Shown here in pieces: positions 21,832 to 33,226 of a stretch of 64,000 bases of DNA. The translations under genes and the position numbers were made by a program. This stretch comes from Dermacentor variabilis (lineage: Eukaryota; Arthropoda; Arachnida; Ixodida; Ixodidae). How positions within the stretch are numbered: the stretch's first letter is position 1; every line of letters begins with the position of its first letter. Below the pieces are notes generated by a model that saw nothing but the letters and a program-made list of their open reading frames with translations, had not been told where the DNA came from and did not search any database. The stretch spans positions 212,169,632-212,233,631 of the forward strand of contig NC_134568.1 in NCBI RefSeq assembly GCF_050947875.1, given 5' to 3'.

Positions 21832-21925
21832 ATGACACGCACACGCACGCACACATACACACGCGCACGCACACACACACGCGCGTACACGCACAGGCAC
21901 GCACGCACATTCACACGCACACGTG
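21832..21925. repeat. Imperfect (CA)n/(CG)n microsatellite
   Basis: ACGC/ACAC alternations run for about 90 bases and explain the Thr/His/Arg-rich ORFs here. Confidence 0.9.
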
Positions 21926-24900
21926 TTTTTGGTGGTTGTTCTTGGCTAGATTCGTCACCGACGCCGCCTGCGCGTTCTCAGCGCTTCGGGGTTCCTTCAA
22001 AGGCTACGTTGCTGGATCACGCCGTCAGTTGTCACCACCGCGGACGCACAAACGCCTAGCTGACCTCCAGCGTGGAGCCTGTAAAACGCCACGCGTGAAC
22101 CAAAAGGGAGTTCTAAATTTCGCGTGCGCAAACGGGTTTGGGTACCCAATGGAACCTTTGCGTACGCGATGCGCCTCGCCCGACTTGCGTTCTTTTGTAC
22201 TCCTCATGGGGTTATCTTTAGTACCTAAATCTAAAGAAGCTCCCTGAACATTGCGCATTACCGGCTGACAGAACCGCGCAAGGAAGTTGTCTATTCGAGC
22301 GAGGTATATGCAAGGTAAATTTTAGTTTATAATCATTGATAGTTATAGGTCTCGAACCCACTTCTCACCGGCGACGTGGTCATAGGGCCGCTTCGGGACT
22401 CCTATGCGTAGGCTGCGTTGCTGGCTCTTTGACGATGGTGAGAGCCGCGACACGCCGCCGTCGGCTCTCACCATCGCCGCACTAAAGCGGTCGTGGAAGT
22501 CTCTTTAACAGTTGCGCTGCAATACAGCCATTACAAACAGACAAGCTTCCACTACAGAGTTCCACAGAGCGAGTAGGATGTGCTGCGCGCAGCTTGCAGG
22601 ACCTGTCGATCGGCGTATGCATTACCTCAAGAGTCGGACATCCGGTTGGCTCTCCGTGGAGCAATGCATACACATGGCGCGCGCAACGTTTCCATGTTGT
22701 TGTTGCTTGTCCTAGGACTGCCCGGATGAGAGCCACTTGCGTGAAGGTGTGCCACGGTTTCCTCCCCGTGTCGAATACACGTCCGCCCTGCGGGTTCTCC
22801 TGCTTGTAGTTTTCGCGCAACCTTTGTTCGGGCAGATGAGGTGCAGTAGAGACAAAGCGGGCCACCATCGAACAAACGCAATTTTAGGAGCGCACTCGCC
22901 GCGCCGTGGGCGTTTCCGGTGCCGCCCCCGTGCCCGGGATTTCATGCCTCGATATTTTGCCGGTCCCACAAGGTCGCGTCCAAAAGCTCGATTTGGTGCG
23001 GCTGCGCGTGCCAGACCGGTAGGTCTGTCAGAGTTTTCAAGACCTCCACCGAGGCACATGTTCCGCTGCAACGCAGGCATTGCTCGGTAGATGTAAAACC
23101 CCTATGTAAAGTGATTATGGAGTTCGCGTGATCTTGTCCTGTGCGGCTGCTGGTGCCATATCTGGCAGCCGCTGCCATACGGGCCCAGAAGGCGATGGCT
23201 GACATTGGGAACAGTGGGTTCCACGCCAGGACAGTGAACACGGTCGCGTGTTGTGTCGGATGAATCATGTGGTTCTGTCCGCTGTTTCTTCTTTTTCTAA
23301 ATTTTTTTTCCCATGGTACTCAGGTCGCTGCCGTCAGGTTAGTGCACAGCTTGCAGCACACCGACACTGCATGCACGTCCCGGCATGGCTGTTCACGGGT
23401 TCCACATCAACTCTTCTAGTGGCTTTGTTTCTTTTGTGCAAGGCTGTGCGTCGCACATATGCATTCAGTGCGACGTGACGTGCGCTCAAATATTCATCGC
23501 TAAAAATTGACATTTCTCAAGCGCACACTCTCTGTCGCCGCGCGACACAACAGGGGCGCTACACTACCCGGCACGCCGTGGATGCTGGCCTCCCCGTCGC
23601 CGCCATGCTTGTCCGAATGGAGCACCCTCCGAGGTCCCTGCGAGACCCACTTTTTCTATTGACCGCGGGCGTGCTTTCTTTTCGCCGTGTAAGTGCAGTT
23701 GGTGGCCCCGCGGTGTACCCATTGTTCGTATCAATGTGCGCCCCGTTTCACCCACAATTAGCGGCGAGTCAACAATTCGCACTTAATTATTGAGGCCATG
23801 TTGCCTGATTTCCTCTAAATTTTCTGTTTATCGCTGGTCACCGTTCGGCGCACGTGGTTTTGGCGCGCAGCAGTGCTCGCGAGGCAGTTTTGTGCCGGGA
23901 ACAATGACTGCGTTACAAAGCTTTTCGCCAGGCTTGAAAAGAGTGCGCCTGGTGCGGCAATTTGTTTTACTCGCTGCATGCGTTCGATATTTCCCGAATG
24001 GTGTGGATGCTGCGGCGCGGTACCGGAATACACTTTTTTTGCTGCGCTTTGCCACGCGGGTTTTGGCCCCTTCGCCGGTCGCTTTTGCAGCGCCCAGGGC
24101 CAGGAGGGAGTGCTGCGCTTTCTTGAGGCCGCCCGATTTTCAAGGAGCGCTTTCCTCTTTATTCCCTCGTGCGCCCAGTTTTTTTTTTTCCTCCTTCGGC
24201 GGCCATTTTTCTTTCTATCCCCCGCCTCTTCCACCCCTCCCCTGTTGTCGTCTGGTGCCGTTTTTCTTTTCGCGCCGCGCATCGGGAGAGATAAGTAAAA
24301 ATAGCGTCGTTTCAAGAAAGAGATTGGCTGTGGAAGATAAAACGCTCGAGATACAGCCTGCCTTTTGTTTGACCCACTGTTTGTGTTTCGCGCGAGCGAG
24401 CCCGCCGCTGTGCTGGCTCGTTCAACGCCTTGTCTAAGCTTTTAGTTTTCGGCTGGCCACTGCCGCAACGCTGCTCTCGCACCCAAACCTCCTTGTTTTC
24501 CCTACGGTGCGCGTCTGGTCGGGCGTCGAGTAATGAGGGCAAAAGGCTTTTAAGAACAAGTAGGAAAGTACAGGCTCTCCAAAACCGCAGCCGTTGGTGC
24601 TTGCCTTTCTCCTGCGCAGCGAAACGGGTGGCTCGGCGCGCGTTTCTTTCGCAACTGACACATTCGGTGCGTCTGTGTCCTCCCTTGACTGCGCTTGGAG
24701 CCGTTGCCGTTTAGGTGTATGCGCGAACACGTCACGCGTGTCATCAGAACGGCGGCTAGCTTGTGTGTGGAGGATTCGGCGCGCGATAAAAAAAAAAAAA
24801 AATGGCGACCCGATTAATCGAGCCCGATCGCTTCACGGTTTCTTCGTCCGTGTATTAATTTAGGCTATTTAAGCGCAGCGTTGAAAATGTGCGTTGGAAC

Positions 24901-25256
24901 TGCACAATCTCTTATTTGTACTGCGAGCATTTTGGGAATAGCCTGGTTCACTGCGATGCTCGGCATGCAGTCAGCTAACACATTTTAAAGTCTAAGGAAT
25001 TGCTCCTAAAGATAGGTCAGTCCCATAATTTTGTTGCACAAGTATTGTAACTGACTTCGGCTGTTATGTGTGGTTGTGCTTTTGTTGTTGACTCACATGT
25101 TCTTTCTGTTGCTCGAGATAAGAGAGAACACGCTTATTAATAGATAAGAGAGAAAGAGAGAGAGGGGTCGACTTGACGGATGTTTCTGTAGTCAGCTACT
25201 CTGTGCCGTGGGAAGATGTGAGCAAAGTAGTATGACGGACTATGGTAAATTGGTTA
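21926..25256. other. GC-rich interval without recognised genes; one strong hairpin
   Basis: Overlapping ORFs of up to 215 codons (for example 23790-24437) are low-complexity Pro/Phe/Arg-rich readings in several frames, without domains. A perfect 15-bp stem with 14-base loop lies at 22433-22476. Pyrimidine-rich runs occupy about 24170-24250. I cannot support a gene. Confidence 0.4.
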
Positions 25257-25667
25257 TATGGGTATGCGGATAGTAGTTTTTGAAACCGAACCGATTACGA
25301 ATCGAATAGTGTCAGAAGCGAATCGAATACGAATTTAAAAAGTATGCGGATCCCACGCACTGTGGGAATCGACGTAAGCGAAGCTTTCTGTTCTGTTTGC
25401 TTTGATTGACAATAATTAGCGGCGATGTTGACGGCGACTGTTTAATTACTTCAGCGTTTAGTGCGATAAGAGAGTGGTGAGTGGATGGTAGGTGTTACTG
25501 TGCGTGCACCACTGCTGTTTGTCTGCGTAGTACACAGAGCACACAGCGAGACGTCTTTACTTGAAGCGTTGTTGTGCGCCATTGTTCATAACCCCCGAGA
25601 AGTCTAGTGTTGTCGTTAGTATAGTCATTACGACACATTGCATCGTGGCAGAAGTGCTAAACTTTAC

Positions 25668-25888
25668 TTGAATTGTGGGACTGTACGTGCCAAAGCCACA
25701 ATCGGATTATGAGGCACGCCGTAGGCAGTGGCAGATTTTGACCCCTGGAGTTCTCTAACGAGCTACTAAACTTACGTAAATAAGCCTTTTTCTTTTTGTA
25801 TTTCGCCACCGTCGAAATGTGGTTGCCGTGAGGCTATCAAAACCGCGACCTTGAGCTATGCCATAGCAGCAAAGCTACGGCGGCGGGC
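25668..25888 (-). mobile_element. Ruka-type SINE, diverged, antisense
   Basis: Read on the plus strand: CTGTACGTGCCAAAGCCACA, GATTATGAGGCACGCCGTAG, CCCCTGGAGTTCTCTAACG, TATTTCGCCACCGTCGAAAT, AAAACCGCGACC and GCTACGGCGGCG. This is the reverse-complement order of Ruka, with a diverged box B. Confidence 0.82.
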
Positions 25889-26077
25889 CCAGAAGTGTTG
25901 AAGCGCGAAGTCTAGACTCTACGGTGCTTTAATGCGGCTTTGAGTCTGCACGCCATGCGTCAGTTGTCTGTTTGACAGCTGACAATGGTGTTTATTTTCA
26001 GAAATATAAGATACGTAACGTACCGTGCACTTAAATTTATCCAGTTTGTCCGCAACCACTGTTGTGACTAATAGTAG

Positions 26078-26116
26078 CTAGGGTACCTCGGAGGCGTGCG
26101 CATCTAGGTACCCTAG
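26078..26116. repeat. Perfect 11-bp inverted repeat
   Basis: CTAGGGTACCT and AGGTACCCTAG are separated by 17 bases, just upstream of the LINE body. Its role is unknown. Confidence 0.7.
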
Positions 26117-26423
26117 TTACAGTGAACTAGAACCCTAGTAGTAGCGTCTCCTCGCCTTCTCGTGTCGCCTTACCACTGTCCCGCCGTCCCCCCAATTACG
26201 CGAGTTGCGAGCGAAGAGTGCCAAGTTATTCACTATAGTTTTGTGGCTGCACGGATTCTTCCCATTCTCTGCTTCCTCTCCCCACTCCTCCTTACCATTC
26301 TATGTACTTGCCGTTTGGACGGTTGCACGTTAGTGGGAAGGTAAGCGCTGCAGTTTCTGCAGCGCCTTCCTGTAGAAAGGGTGCAACGGAACTAAGTCCG
26401 AAAGAAAGGGAGATGGAGTCGGA

Positions 26424-26966
26424 ATGCTCATCAATCAGGGAGCCAAATGGAAAAGAGTAAATTCAAAATGTCAAGAGCATCTTTGGTTATCAGGTACATT
26501 GAGTGGGAAAAAAACTTGGCTGGGCGTTACGTATTTGTGGACCGGAAATAATTGCACAGAGAAGAATAAAGGGTTAGTGGAATGTATAAGTGCTGATATT
26601 AAGGGTTTCGGGAATGATGCGGAAATTATCCTGTTAGGTGACATGAATGCCCACATACAGGATTTAGACGGCTATATCGACAACAACAGGAAGTCAATGC
26701 TAGACCTTTGTGAGGAACATAACCTCATTATCGTGAATACCGGGCCTAAGTCTGAAGGGCGGATCACGTGGGAAGTGGGAAACCGGCAATTGACCATTGA
26801 TTACTGTCTGATGACGGAAGGAAGTCATAAGTTGAGAGAAATGGTCATTGAAGAGGAAGGGTATAGCAGCCTAGGGAGTGACCATAAACGTATCATTTTG
26901 AGAATAGGCTATGTAGTTGGGAAAGAGCAAGGAGTGCAAAATGGCTTGTCCAGATTTAAACGCTAA
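26424..26966 (+). pseudogene. LINE endonuclease domain, 5'-truncated
   Basis: The 180-codon frame contains EIILLGDMNAHIQDLDGY, the GDxNAH motif of the exonuclease-endonuclease-phosphatase fold. It continues with NLIIVNTG, an RxTWEVGNRQLTIDYCLM segment (usual T-W...S-x-IDY) and SSLGSDHKRIILRIG, which carries the catalytic SDH. The N-terminal catalytic Asn/Glu region is missing. In intact elements this domain nicks the target DNA to prime reverse transcription. Confidence 0.85.
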
Positions 26967-27200
26967 ACAAATAACAAATTTAGTCACTAGAGTCTAGAAA
27001 TAACTTGGCAAATGGCCAAGTAAAAAGTGGGAATATAGTGAGCTTCTAAGTGTAATAACGACAGAAATACTGAAAGAGAAACATGTTAGTTGGAAAGAAA
27101 AAAAAAGCAACCGAAAAGTTGGTGGAACAGGGAGATACGATAAGCGATCGCCGAACGACAGAAAGCGTCTAGAGAGCACAGGCAGGCAAAGAAGGCGCAG

Positions 27201-28531
27201 TTGGCGCAGAATGAAGTAGCCAGTACACGGGAGATATACTGGGAGAAAAAGTCTATGGTTCAAATACTGGTGCAAGCAAAGATAAAACGTGAAAGTGAAC
27301 ATTGGCTATCAGAAATACGTGAGAAAAAGAAAGCCGCTCCTAGAATATTTTGGAACCACATAAAATTATTAGGCAGGAAGTCTGGAACAATACAACATGT
27401 CCTAGACGAAGATAGAAACAAACTGGAAGGAGAAGCGGTAATAAATTACATCCGAAAAACAGCCGAATCTTTCCAAGTGAATGACGAGGTTGTATTTGAA
27501 GAAAAAAAGAGCATGAAAGAGACCCAGGTGGAAAAGGAGCTGGTGCTGACAAATTTCAACTGGAAGAAAGCCGAAGAGAAAATTCCTAAGCGCACAGCCA
27601 CAGGGCTAGACGAGGTTCCCGTTAGGCTGATTAATGAACTAGGACTAAAAAGTAAGGCAGCTCTGGTGAAAGCAGTGGGAAAAACTTTAAAAGATAGGCG
27701 AATACCAGACAGTTGGCGACAAAGTAGAATGCATTTAATTTGTAAAGGTAAGGGGTAGAAAGATAGAATTCACTCTTGTAGACCGTTGACCATTACATCG
27801 GTAATATACAGGCTAGTAATGCAGGCAATCAAATTAAAGCTGCAAGCATGGGCAGAGAATAATGGCATTTTGGGAGAACTTCAGAATGGCTTCAGAATAG
27901 GTAGACGTTTGGATGATAACTTATTTGTTTTTACTCAGTGTATTGAAATATCAAAAGTTGAAAGCAGACCGTTATATGTGGCCTTTTTAGACATTACAGG
28001 AGCCTATGACAACGTAGACGGCAACATTTTGTAAGATATTCTGGAAGAGGGAGGCTTAGGTGACAATTTTCTACAGTTTTTGAGAGAGATTTACCTAGAA
28101 AATACCGTTTGCGTTGAATGGGAAAAAATGAGCGAGGAGAAAGTTGATATCGGCAAGGGATTTAGGCGGGGGTGCCCTTTAACACCATTGCTGTTCATGA
28201 TGTACATGGTGAAGATGGAAAGGGCGCTAGAATGAAGCAATATCGGGTTTAATCTCAACAGGTGAGTACAGTAGTAGAGCAGCAGCTTCCAGTTTTATTT
28301 TATGCGATCGACATTGTGTTGCTAGCTAACAAGCAAAGTGATTTGCAACGTTTGGCTAATATGTGTGGACAGAAAGTCAACAATTTAGGTCTGAAATTTA
28401 GTATTAGAAAATCAGGTGTTATGGTATTCAGTGAAAACAGTGGACAGACAGTGGCAATACAGGGCCAGGAAATACCTCGGGTACGAGAATATAAATACCT
28501 TGGTATATGTATGGATAAACGAAGGCAATAG
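27201..28531 (+). pseudogene. LINE reverse transcriptase, broken into three frames
   Basis: 27201-27758 reads FWNHIKLLGRKSG, KRTATGLDEVPVRLINELG and IPDSWRQSRMHLICKGKG (fingers). 27786-28034 reads PLTITSVIYRLVMQAI, LGELQNGFRIGRRLDDNLF and PLYVAFLDITGAYDNV (motif A with its Asp), then a stop. 28035-28230 can be read as LREIYLENTV and GFRRGCPLTPLLFMMYM. 28262-28531 has VLFYAIDIVLLANKQ where YADD is expected: the first catalytic Asp of the pair is replaced (YAID). Frame breaks and the active-site change make it non-functional. Confidence 0.88.
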
Positions 28532-28591
28532 ATATATGGAAACACAGGAAAAAACTAACAGTGAAGGGGAAGAGAAACGGGGGGGGGGGGG

Positions 28592-29470
28592 GTGGCAGCC
28601 ATAGTGAAGCACAGAGCGCTATGGGGATACAATAGGTACGAGGTGCTCCGGGGTATGCGGAAAGGTGTAATGGTTCCAGGACTTACTTATGGAAATGCAG
28701 TTGTTTGCTTTAAATCAGGGGTACAATCGACTCGATGGGAACCGAAGGGCAGTGGGTCGCCTTGCATTGGGCGCTCACGGGTAGACTACAAATGAAGCTG
28801 TGCAGGGTGATATGGGCTGGACTACTTTTGAAGGGAGGGAAGCTCGCAGTAAAATTGAGTATGAAGAACTGCTGAGAATATGGAGGAAAGTAAATGGGCT
28901 GGGAGAGTGTTCAGGTATCTGTACAGGAAAAACATTGATTCACAGTGGAGGAAAAGAACTAGGACGCTTACTAGCAAGTATGCGGCCTGTAGGGTGGGCA
29001 ACACAGCAACAAAGAAGGTCAAGCGGAAAGTCAGAGAGGCAGAAATAATCTCATGGGTGGCGGCAATGGAAAAGAAACCTGCCATGAGTAACTACGTAAG
29101 AGGAAAAAACGAAATCAGGAAAGAAACCATTTATGATAACTCAAAGGGAAGCTCATTACTTTTCGAAGCGAGATCGGGATGCCTTAGAACACGCACCTAT
29201 AAAGCGAGATATAAGAAGGAAGAAGATGCGTGTGCTTGCTGCGGTAAAGCTAGGGAAACTATGGAGCATGTTTTATTAGAATGTGAAGACGTCTACCCAG
29301 CGGTCGATTTAGGCACCACTGGCCTCCTTGAAACCCTCGGGTACAGCGAGAGCAGGGGAAAAGCAAACGTGTCCGCAATAGAAATTATAAAGAGGCGATT
29401 GGAAGATTGTTGGAAGAAAAGTAGGGAAACGACAAAAAACGGAGACGTACAAAAGCAAAGTTCGCAATAG
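28592..29470 (+). pseudogene. LINE C-terminal region with Cys/His motif
   Basis: 28592-28795 and 28880-29470 read GLTYGNAVVCFK and, later, EVLARSGCLRTR-like thumb/tail sequence, including LFEARSGCLRTRTYKARYKK. A Cys/His block CACCGKARETMEHVLLEC follows (C-x2-C...H-x4-C), the kind of zinc-binding tail found after RT in several LINE clades. The ORF ends at 29470, just before the 3' UTR. Confidence 0.75.
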
Positions 29471-29632
29471 GGGATCAGAAAATTTGGTTGTGGGAGTTCA
29501 TAGGGTTTGTTTTCCTTTTCTTTTTTAACCTAGGTTTAGGACATTAGGCAGTATAATAGCAAGACCTTGGTGGCGCAACCCACCCCTTCGTTCCGAAGGG
29601 GATGCTCATAACATCCATCCATCCGTCCATGC

Positions 29633-31389
29633 TTTTGCGCGGGGGTCACGGATAATTACAGCCGTCGAGAGGCTATCGTGGCGACGCCCAGGGCGCTCCA
29701 GAGGATATTGTGCACATTCGACGCAGTGCAAATTTCCAAACGAGTTTCTCGCGTCGCCTTTCCTTTCTTCTGCGCTCCTGCCATGTATATAGACCCTCGG
29801 AACCACCCCCCGACGCGGCGTGCAAGACAGCCGGAGCAGCAGGAGCGGGAAAGTCGAAGGAAGAGGCAAATAAAGCCTCGCCTTACTAGCGCTAGAAGCG
29901 AATCAAATCGAATATCGTTTTTTTAATACTATGCGAGTAATGTATAGCCATCTCACCGTTAATATCAATTTTTACGCCCTGGAATTGACAACACAAAGTT
30001 TTTGTCATTACTTTGCACATAATAAAATATCCTTTATTAAAAGAACAAAATGGGAACATAGGGAACAACTAAGCAGTTTGTTCACAAATTCAGGGCTTTT
30101 CGAAGCCTGCGCTGTCATACCATATCATATAAAGTTTAGAAAGGCAGCCTTGGTGGCCAAATAATGTGTGTATACCGTCGCGACCAAATCAGAAATGCGT
30201 GCCATCTGTGGCGATGGCAGAGCGAAAAAAAAAACATTTCTTCTCTAGTTGCAATGGTGGCGGGCCCCTATTGTATCAAGTATGCTGCGATGAAACATTC
30301 ACATTTAATCCGACGAGAGACATAGGCGCTGTATATCTATGCGTAATACCAAACAGTACCCACTACCGGATGCTGTGTAAAACAATATTTTAGTGCGAGT
30401 AGTCGTGTTTAGATGGATAAACGTAGCGGTCTGAGCGACCCAGCGTGCTCTATAGTACGTTTCGTCCACTGCGGATATGATGGTTACCTAATTTCTGCTT
30501 CAATTTCTTATTTTATTGTGTACAGTTGACTTAGGGGAAGTATTAGCAATATATTCGGATTTTTGAATAGTTACTATTAGATTCGAAGGCCGAGTTGAAC
30601 AGGACAATATTCGATTCGCCATTAGAAGGTTTTGAATTTTCGCACACCCCTACTAAGTTCACGGGGTAAATGAGCGAGAATATGTACATGGCACGTGACC
30701 AACGGCCATTTCTTTAATGACTACGAAGGAATATATATCGTTGCATTTTTGTGCTTCCGCGCCCATCCTGATTATGTCGCGCAGCCCCTTTCGAGTCGTA
30801 TGGGTGGGGTGGACGCTCCAGTTTATTGGTGAGCACCTGAAGATCGTTTACCGTGTGTCCAAACGAGGCGCCCTCTAGGTAGAAGGTGAGCTAAACACTC
30901 AATGGCGCCACCATTGACTGCATGCGTGCCATCGTTGATTGACGAATGTGTTCGCACGTAGTGTCGGCCACATACATTCTTGGAGCCACGGGAGCCATCG
31001 GCAGAAGTAGAGGAATACATTTCTCGCAGCCGTTTTCATGCGTCCTGAAACTGCCGTGTGCAGTTTGTACCTCTCTTCGCGCTTAAACACTGTTCCGCTC
31101 AGTTTCAGTTGTAGGAGCGAAGCCATAAGAAAGTATGACACATCGCCGCTTCCGGTCTGCGAAAATCGCCACGGTCACATCCACTGTATAGTGCACAGAT
31201 CTCTACTTCGGTCTGTGTCAATGAGCTGCTAAGAGAAGTGAAATGTTGCGCAGCGCATTGCAGGGCAAACAGTGTGAGGAGGACCCGTAATAGTAAAGCA
31301 CGATGGACGAATTCGGTAAATCGTAACGAGGCGCAGAAGTTTACAGAGATAGCTGTTAAATGTCAGCATCACCCGATTTTATGTCACCT
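29633..31389. other. Flank of nested LINE and following interval; no recognised genes
   Basis: 29640-30652 would be the right part of the hAT-like element. It includes GAAGCGAATCAAATCGAATA at about 29895 and an AATAAA at 29869. 30653-31389 shows no recognisable feature. Confidence 0.35.
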
Positions 31390-31515
31390 GCCGGAAAAAG
31401 GCCTCATCTAGCGATCTCCACTTGTCCTGGGTCAGTCGACTCCGTCCTGTGACTGGAAATTTCCTAATCTTATCACGTCACCTAGTAGCCTTCCGCTTTC
31501 GTTTCCGTTCGCGAA
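31390..31515 (-). pseudogene. Degraded RTE-like LINE 3' fragment
   Basis: CTAGCGATCTCCACTTGTCC, GGGTCAGTCGACTCCGTCC, AATTTCCTAATCTTATCACG and CACCTAGTAGCCTTCCGC correspond in order to the antisense C-terminal coding region of the copy at 49.9-50.0 kb. Confidence 0.55.
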
Positions 31516-31635
31516 CAACATTCATTTGGGCCAGATGGTGCGTCCTCCGTTCCCCCGCTCGTGATCGTCTTAGTTGGCGCTGTTCTTTCCTAGTTCAAGT
31601 TTCCGTTCCCTTCGCACCCATTGTGTTGATCAAAT

Positions 31636-31874
31636 TAAAAATTAAATTATGGGTTTTTACGGGCCAAACCCACTTTCTGATTATGAGGCACCCCGTAGTG
31701 GAGGACTCCGGAAATTTCGACCACCTGGGGTTCTTTAACGTGCACCTAAATCTAAGTACATGGGTGTTTTCGCATTTCGCCCCCATCGAAATGCGGCCGC
31801 CGTGGCCGGGATTCGATCCCGCGATCTCGTGCTCAGAAGCCTAACACCATAGCCACTGAGCAACCGCGGCGGGT
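31636..31874 (-). mobile_element. Ruka tRNA-derived SINE with 12-bp TSD, antisense
   Basis: This is a nearly canonical copy in reverse orientation: GATTATGAGGCACCCCGTAG, GACCACCTGGGGTTCTTTAA, TTCGCATTTCGCCCCCATCG, GGGATTCGATCCCGCGATC and CACTGAGCAACCGCGGCGGG. TGTTGATCAAAT occurs at 31624-31635 and again at 31875-31886, fixing both ends. Confidence 0.95.
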
Positions 31875-31962
31875 TGTTGATCAAATGGGCCACCGGTTAT
31901 ATGCATGCTCTACTCATTACGCCGCCATAGTCCTTGTGGTTTGACATCGTGATGTCTCCTAT

Positions 31963-32818
31963 TAACGCGATAGCGTTAAGGAGCCCGTGTCGCAGAAAAG
32001 CCGGTGTCGTCGGCGTTGGCCGTGAGCGAAAAATGGCGGAAGGCAATTCATAAATAAAAACAACTTGCAAGATGGGGATGGGGTGGGAATCGAACCACGG
32101 TCTCCGGAGTGTGAGACGGAGACGCTACCACTCAGCCACGAGTTCAATGCTTCAAAGCGGGACAAAAGCGCCCCTAGTGAATGCGGTGTTGCCTTAGAAA
32201 CCTGCCGTAGGAAGTTATACTGCGGTGTATATGGGTAATTATGAGCATGTAAATTACAGAAGTCGCAGTTAAAGGCGTAGCGAAGTACCTTTCCGCTACA
32301 TTTCTGCTGCGGTTGGCGCGCACGCAGAGCCCTCTTGCGGCAAACACAGAAGACCCCCTCTTCGCAATGTACGGCGCTGCCCCGACAGGTGGCGTGCGAT
32401 TCGCCCACGCGACGCGGCTCCTCTTTCTGTTCACAGCGCGATTCCTAGGTGCAGCGTCCGATGCGGGACGCCTCTGACGTGATCGCTGCGCCGTAGCCCG
32501 TCTGGTGGGAAAGCGTCCCCTGCGACGTGTGCCGTGCTGCTGGCGTGGAGTCATGCGTCTGCGCGGTGCTCCCAAGTGAGATATAGGACGATCCCATCGA
32601 GGCCTCAGCCCCACGATCGCGTCCGCCTTCATGGCGCGTCGTGGCCCGGCTGTCCGTGTCGATCACGTTTGGCTCGCGTAGATCTTTTCTCTCTCCGAGA
32701 CACCGAGTTCTTTGGTTCGTTCCGCTTGCCCGGCGCACGTTTCGTCTTTGTGTGACTCAAGAGTATGCCGAGCGAATGAGTGGGCGGTGCCAACGGGGTG
32801 CGATAACGCTATCGCGTT
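31963..32818. mobile_element. 856-bp element bounded by 15-bp inverted AACGCGATAGCGTTA ends, with tRNA-like core
   Basis: AACGCGATAGCGTTA at 31964-31978 is exactly repeated in inverse as TAACGCTATCGCGTT at 32804-32818. Each end is itself nearly palindromic. The interior holds a tRNA-like antisense segment (32083-32145) and CpG-rich sequence open in several frames (152 codons at 32174-32632 on the minus strand), with no recognised protein. It is likely non-autonomous. Whether the ends are transposon TIRs or a hairpin-forming repeat unit is unresolved. Confidence 0.5.
32083..32145 (-). tRNA. Val(CAC)-like tRNA pseudogene segment
   Basis: The complement reads CTCGTGGCTGAGTGGTAGCG (box A region), then TCCGTCTCACACTCCGGAGA, whose TCTCACAC resembles a tRNA-Val CAC anticodon loop. 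GTGGTTCGATTCCCAC follows (T arm, box B GGTTCGATTCC). The acceptor stem is not paired and the anticodon loop is too long, so it is not a functional tRNA. Confidence 0.55.
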
Positions 32819-33226
32819 CCACTCTGGAAGGCGAAGCTTAAGCGTCCAATTTTTTTTGTCCCTTCTGCCTACCTTGCATTTCATTGTTTCTGTCCTCTCC
32901 TTCTTGAAGAGGGGACAGGCGTTCTGCACCTTTCGGTGACAGTCGCCAGCCTGCTTTTTCCATTCTTTTGTTCTCTCTGAGTTCTCAGTGTGTTTCCAAA
33001 CCGAATACTAATAATGAGCTGCTCAGTTCCGCGTCCTCTTCTTAATGTAAATGGCCCATGTTGGATGGAAAGTTATGTCGCCGTTTTCTTGCCCCTTAAC
33101 ATTGCGCATTTCATTCACCGTTCCATCTCTCGTTGCACGTCTTTCTATAGCTTCTCCTCAGATTTCTTTATATTCTCAAGTTTCAGCGCCATAGGTTAGT
33201 TATGCGTAGAATGCAATTATTTGTTT

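Larger units (their letters stand above)
26340..29632 (+). mobile_element. Long decayed LINE (endonuclease + RT + zinc motif), CATC tail
   Basis: Coding remnants on the plus strand run in order: apurinic-type endonuclease C-terminal half (26424-26966), pre-RT and RT (27201-28531) and a C-terminal region with a Cys/His motif (28592-29470). A 3' UTR follows with TTGGTGGCGCAACCC and ends in CATCCATCCATCC at about 29611-29625. The 5' end is uncertain and probably truncated. Multiple stops and frameshifts show it is dead. The clade (I/Jockey/CR1-like versus L1-like) is not resolved by eye. Confidence 0.85.
25257..30652. mobile_element. Probable hAT-like element split by nested insertions
   Basis: The left end TATGGGTATGCGGATAGTAG is followed by repeated GAATCGAATA/CGAATACGAAT motifs. 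The right end has ATATTCGATTCGCC and finishes TTTTCGCACACCCCTA, whose complement TAGGGGTGTGCGAAAA resembles the left end and typical hAT-type TIRs. Ruka (25668-25888) and a 3.2-kb LINE lie between. I did not find a matching 8-bp TSD or a transposase, so the two ends may belong to separate relics of one family. Confidence 0.42.

Noticed and set aside
21832..21925. CRISPR-like or structured repeat array
   Set aside because: Simple CA/CG microsatellite without spacers. No CRISPR array or bacterial gene organisation is present anywhere in the window.
23790..24437. 215-codon ORF in GC-rich sequence
   Set aside because: Low-complexity Pro/Phe/Arg composition, open in overlapping frames on both strands, no domain or splice support.
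31422..31844. 140-codon plus-strand ORF
   Set aside because: A fusion of degraded LINE and antisense Ruka sequence.
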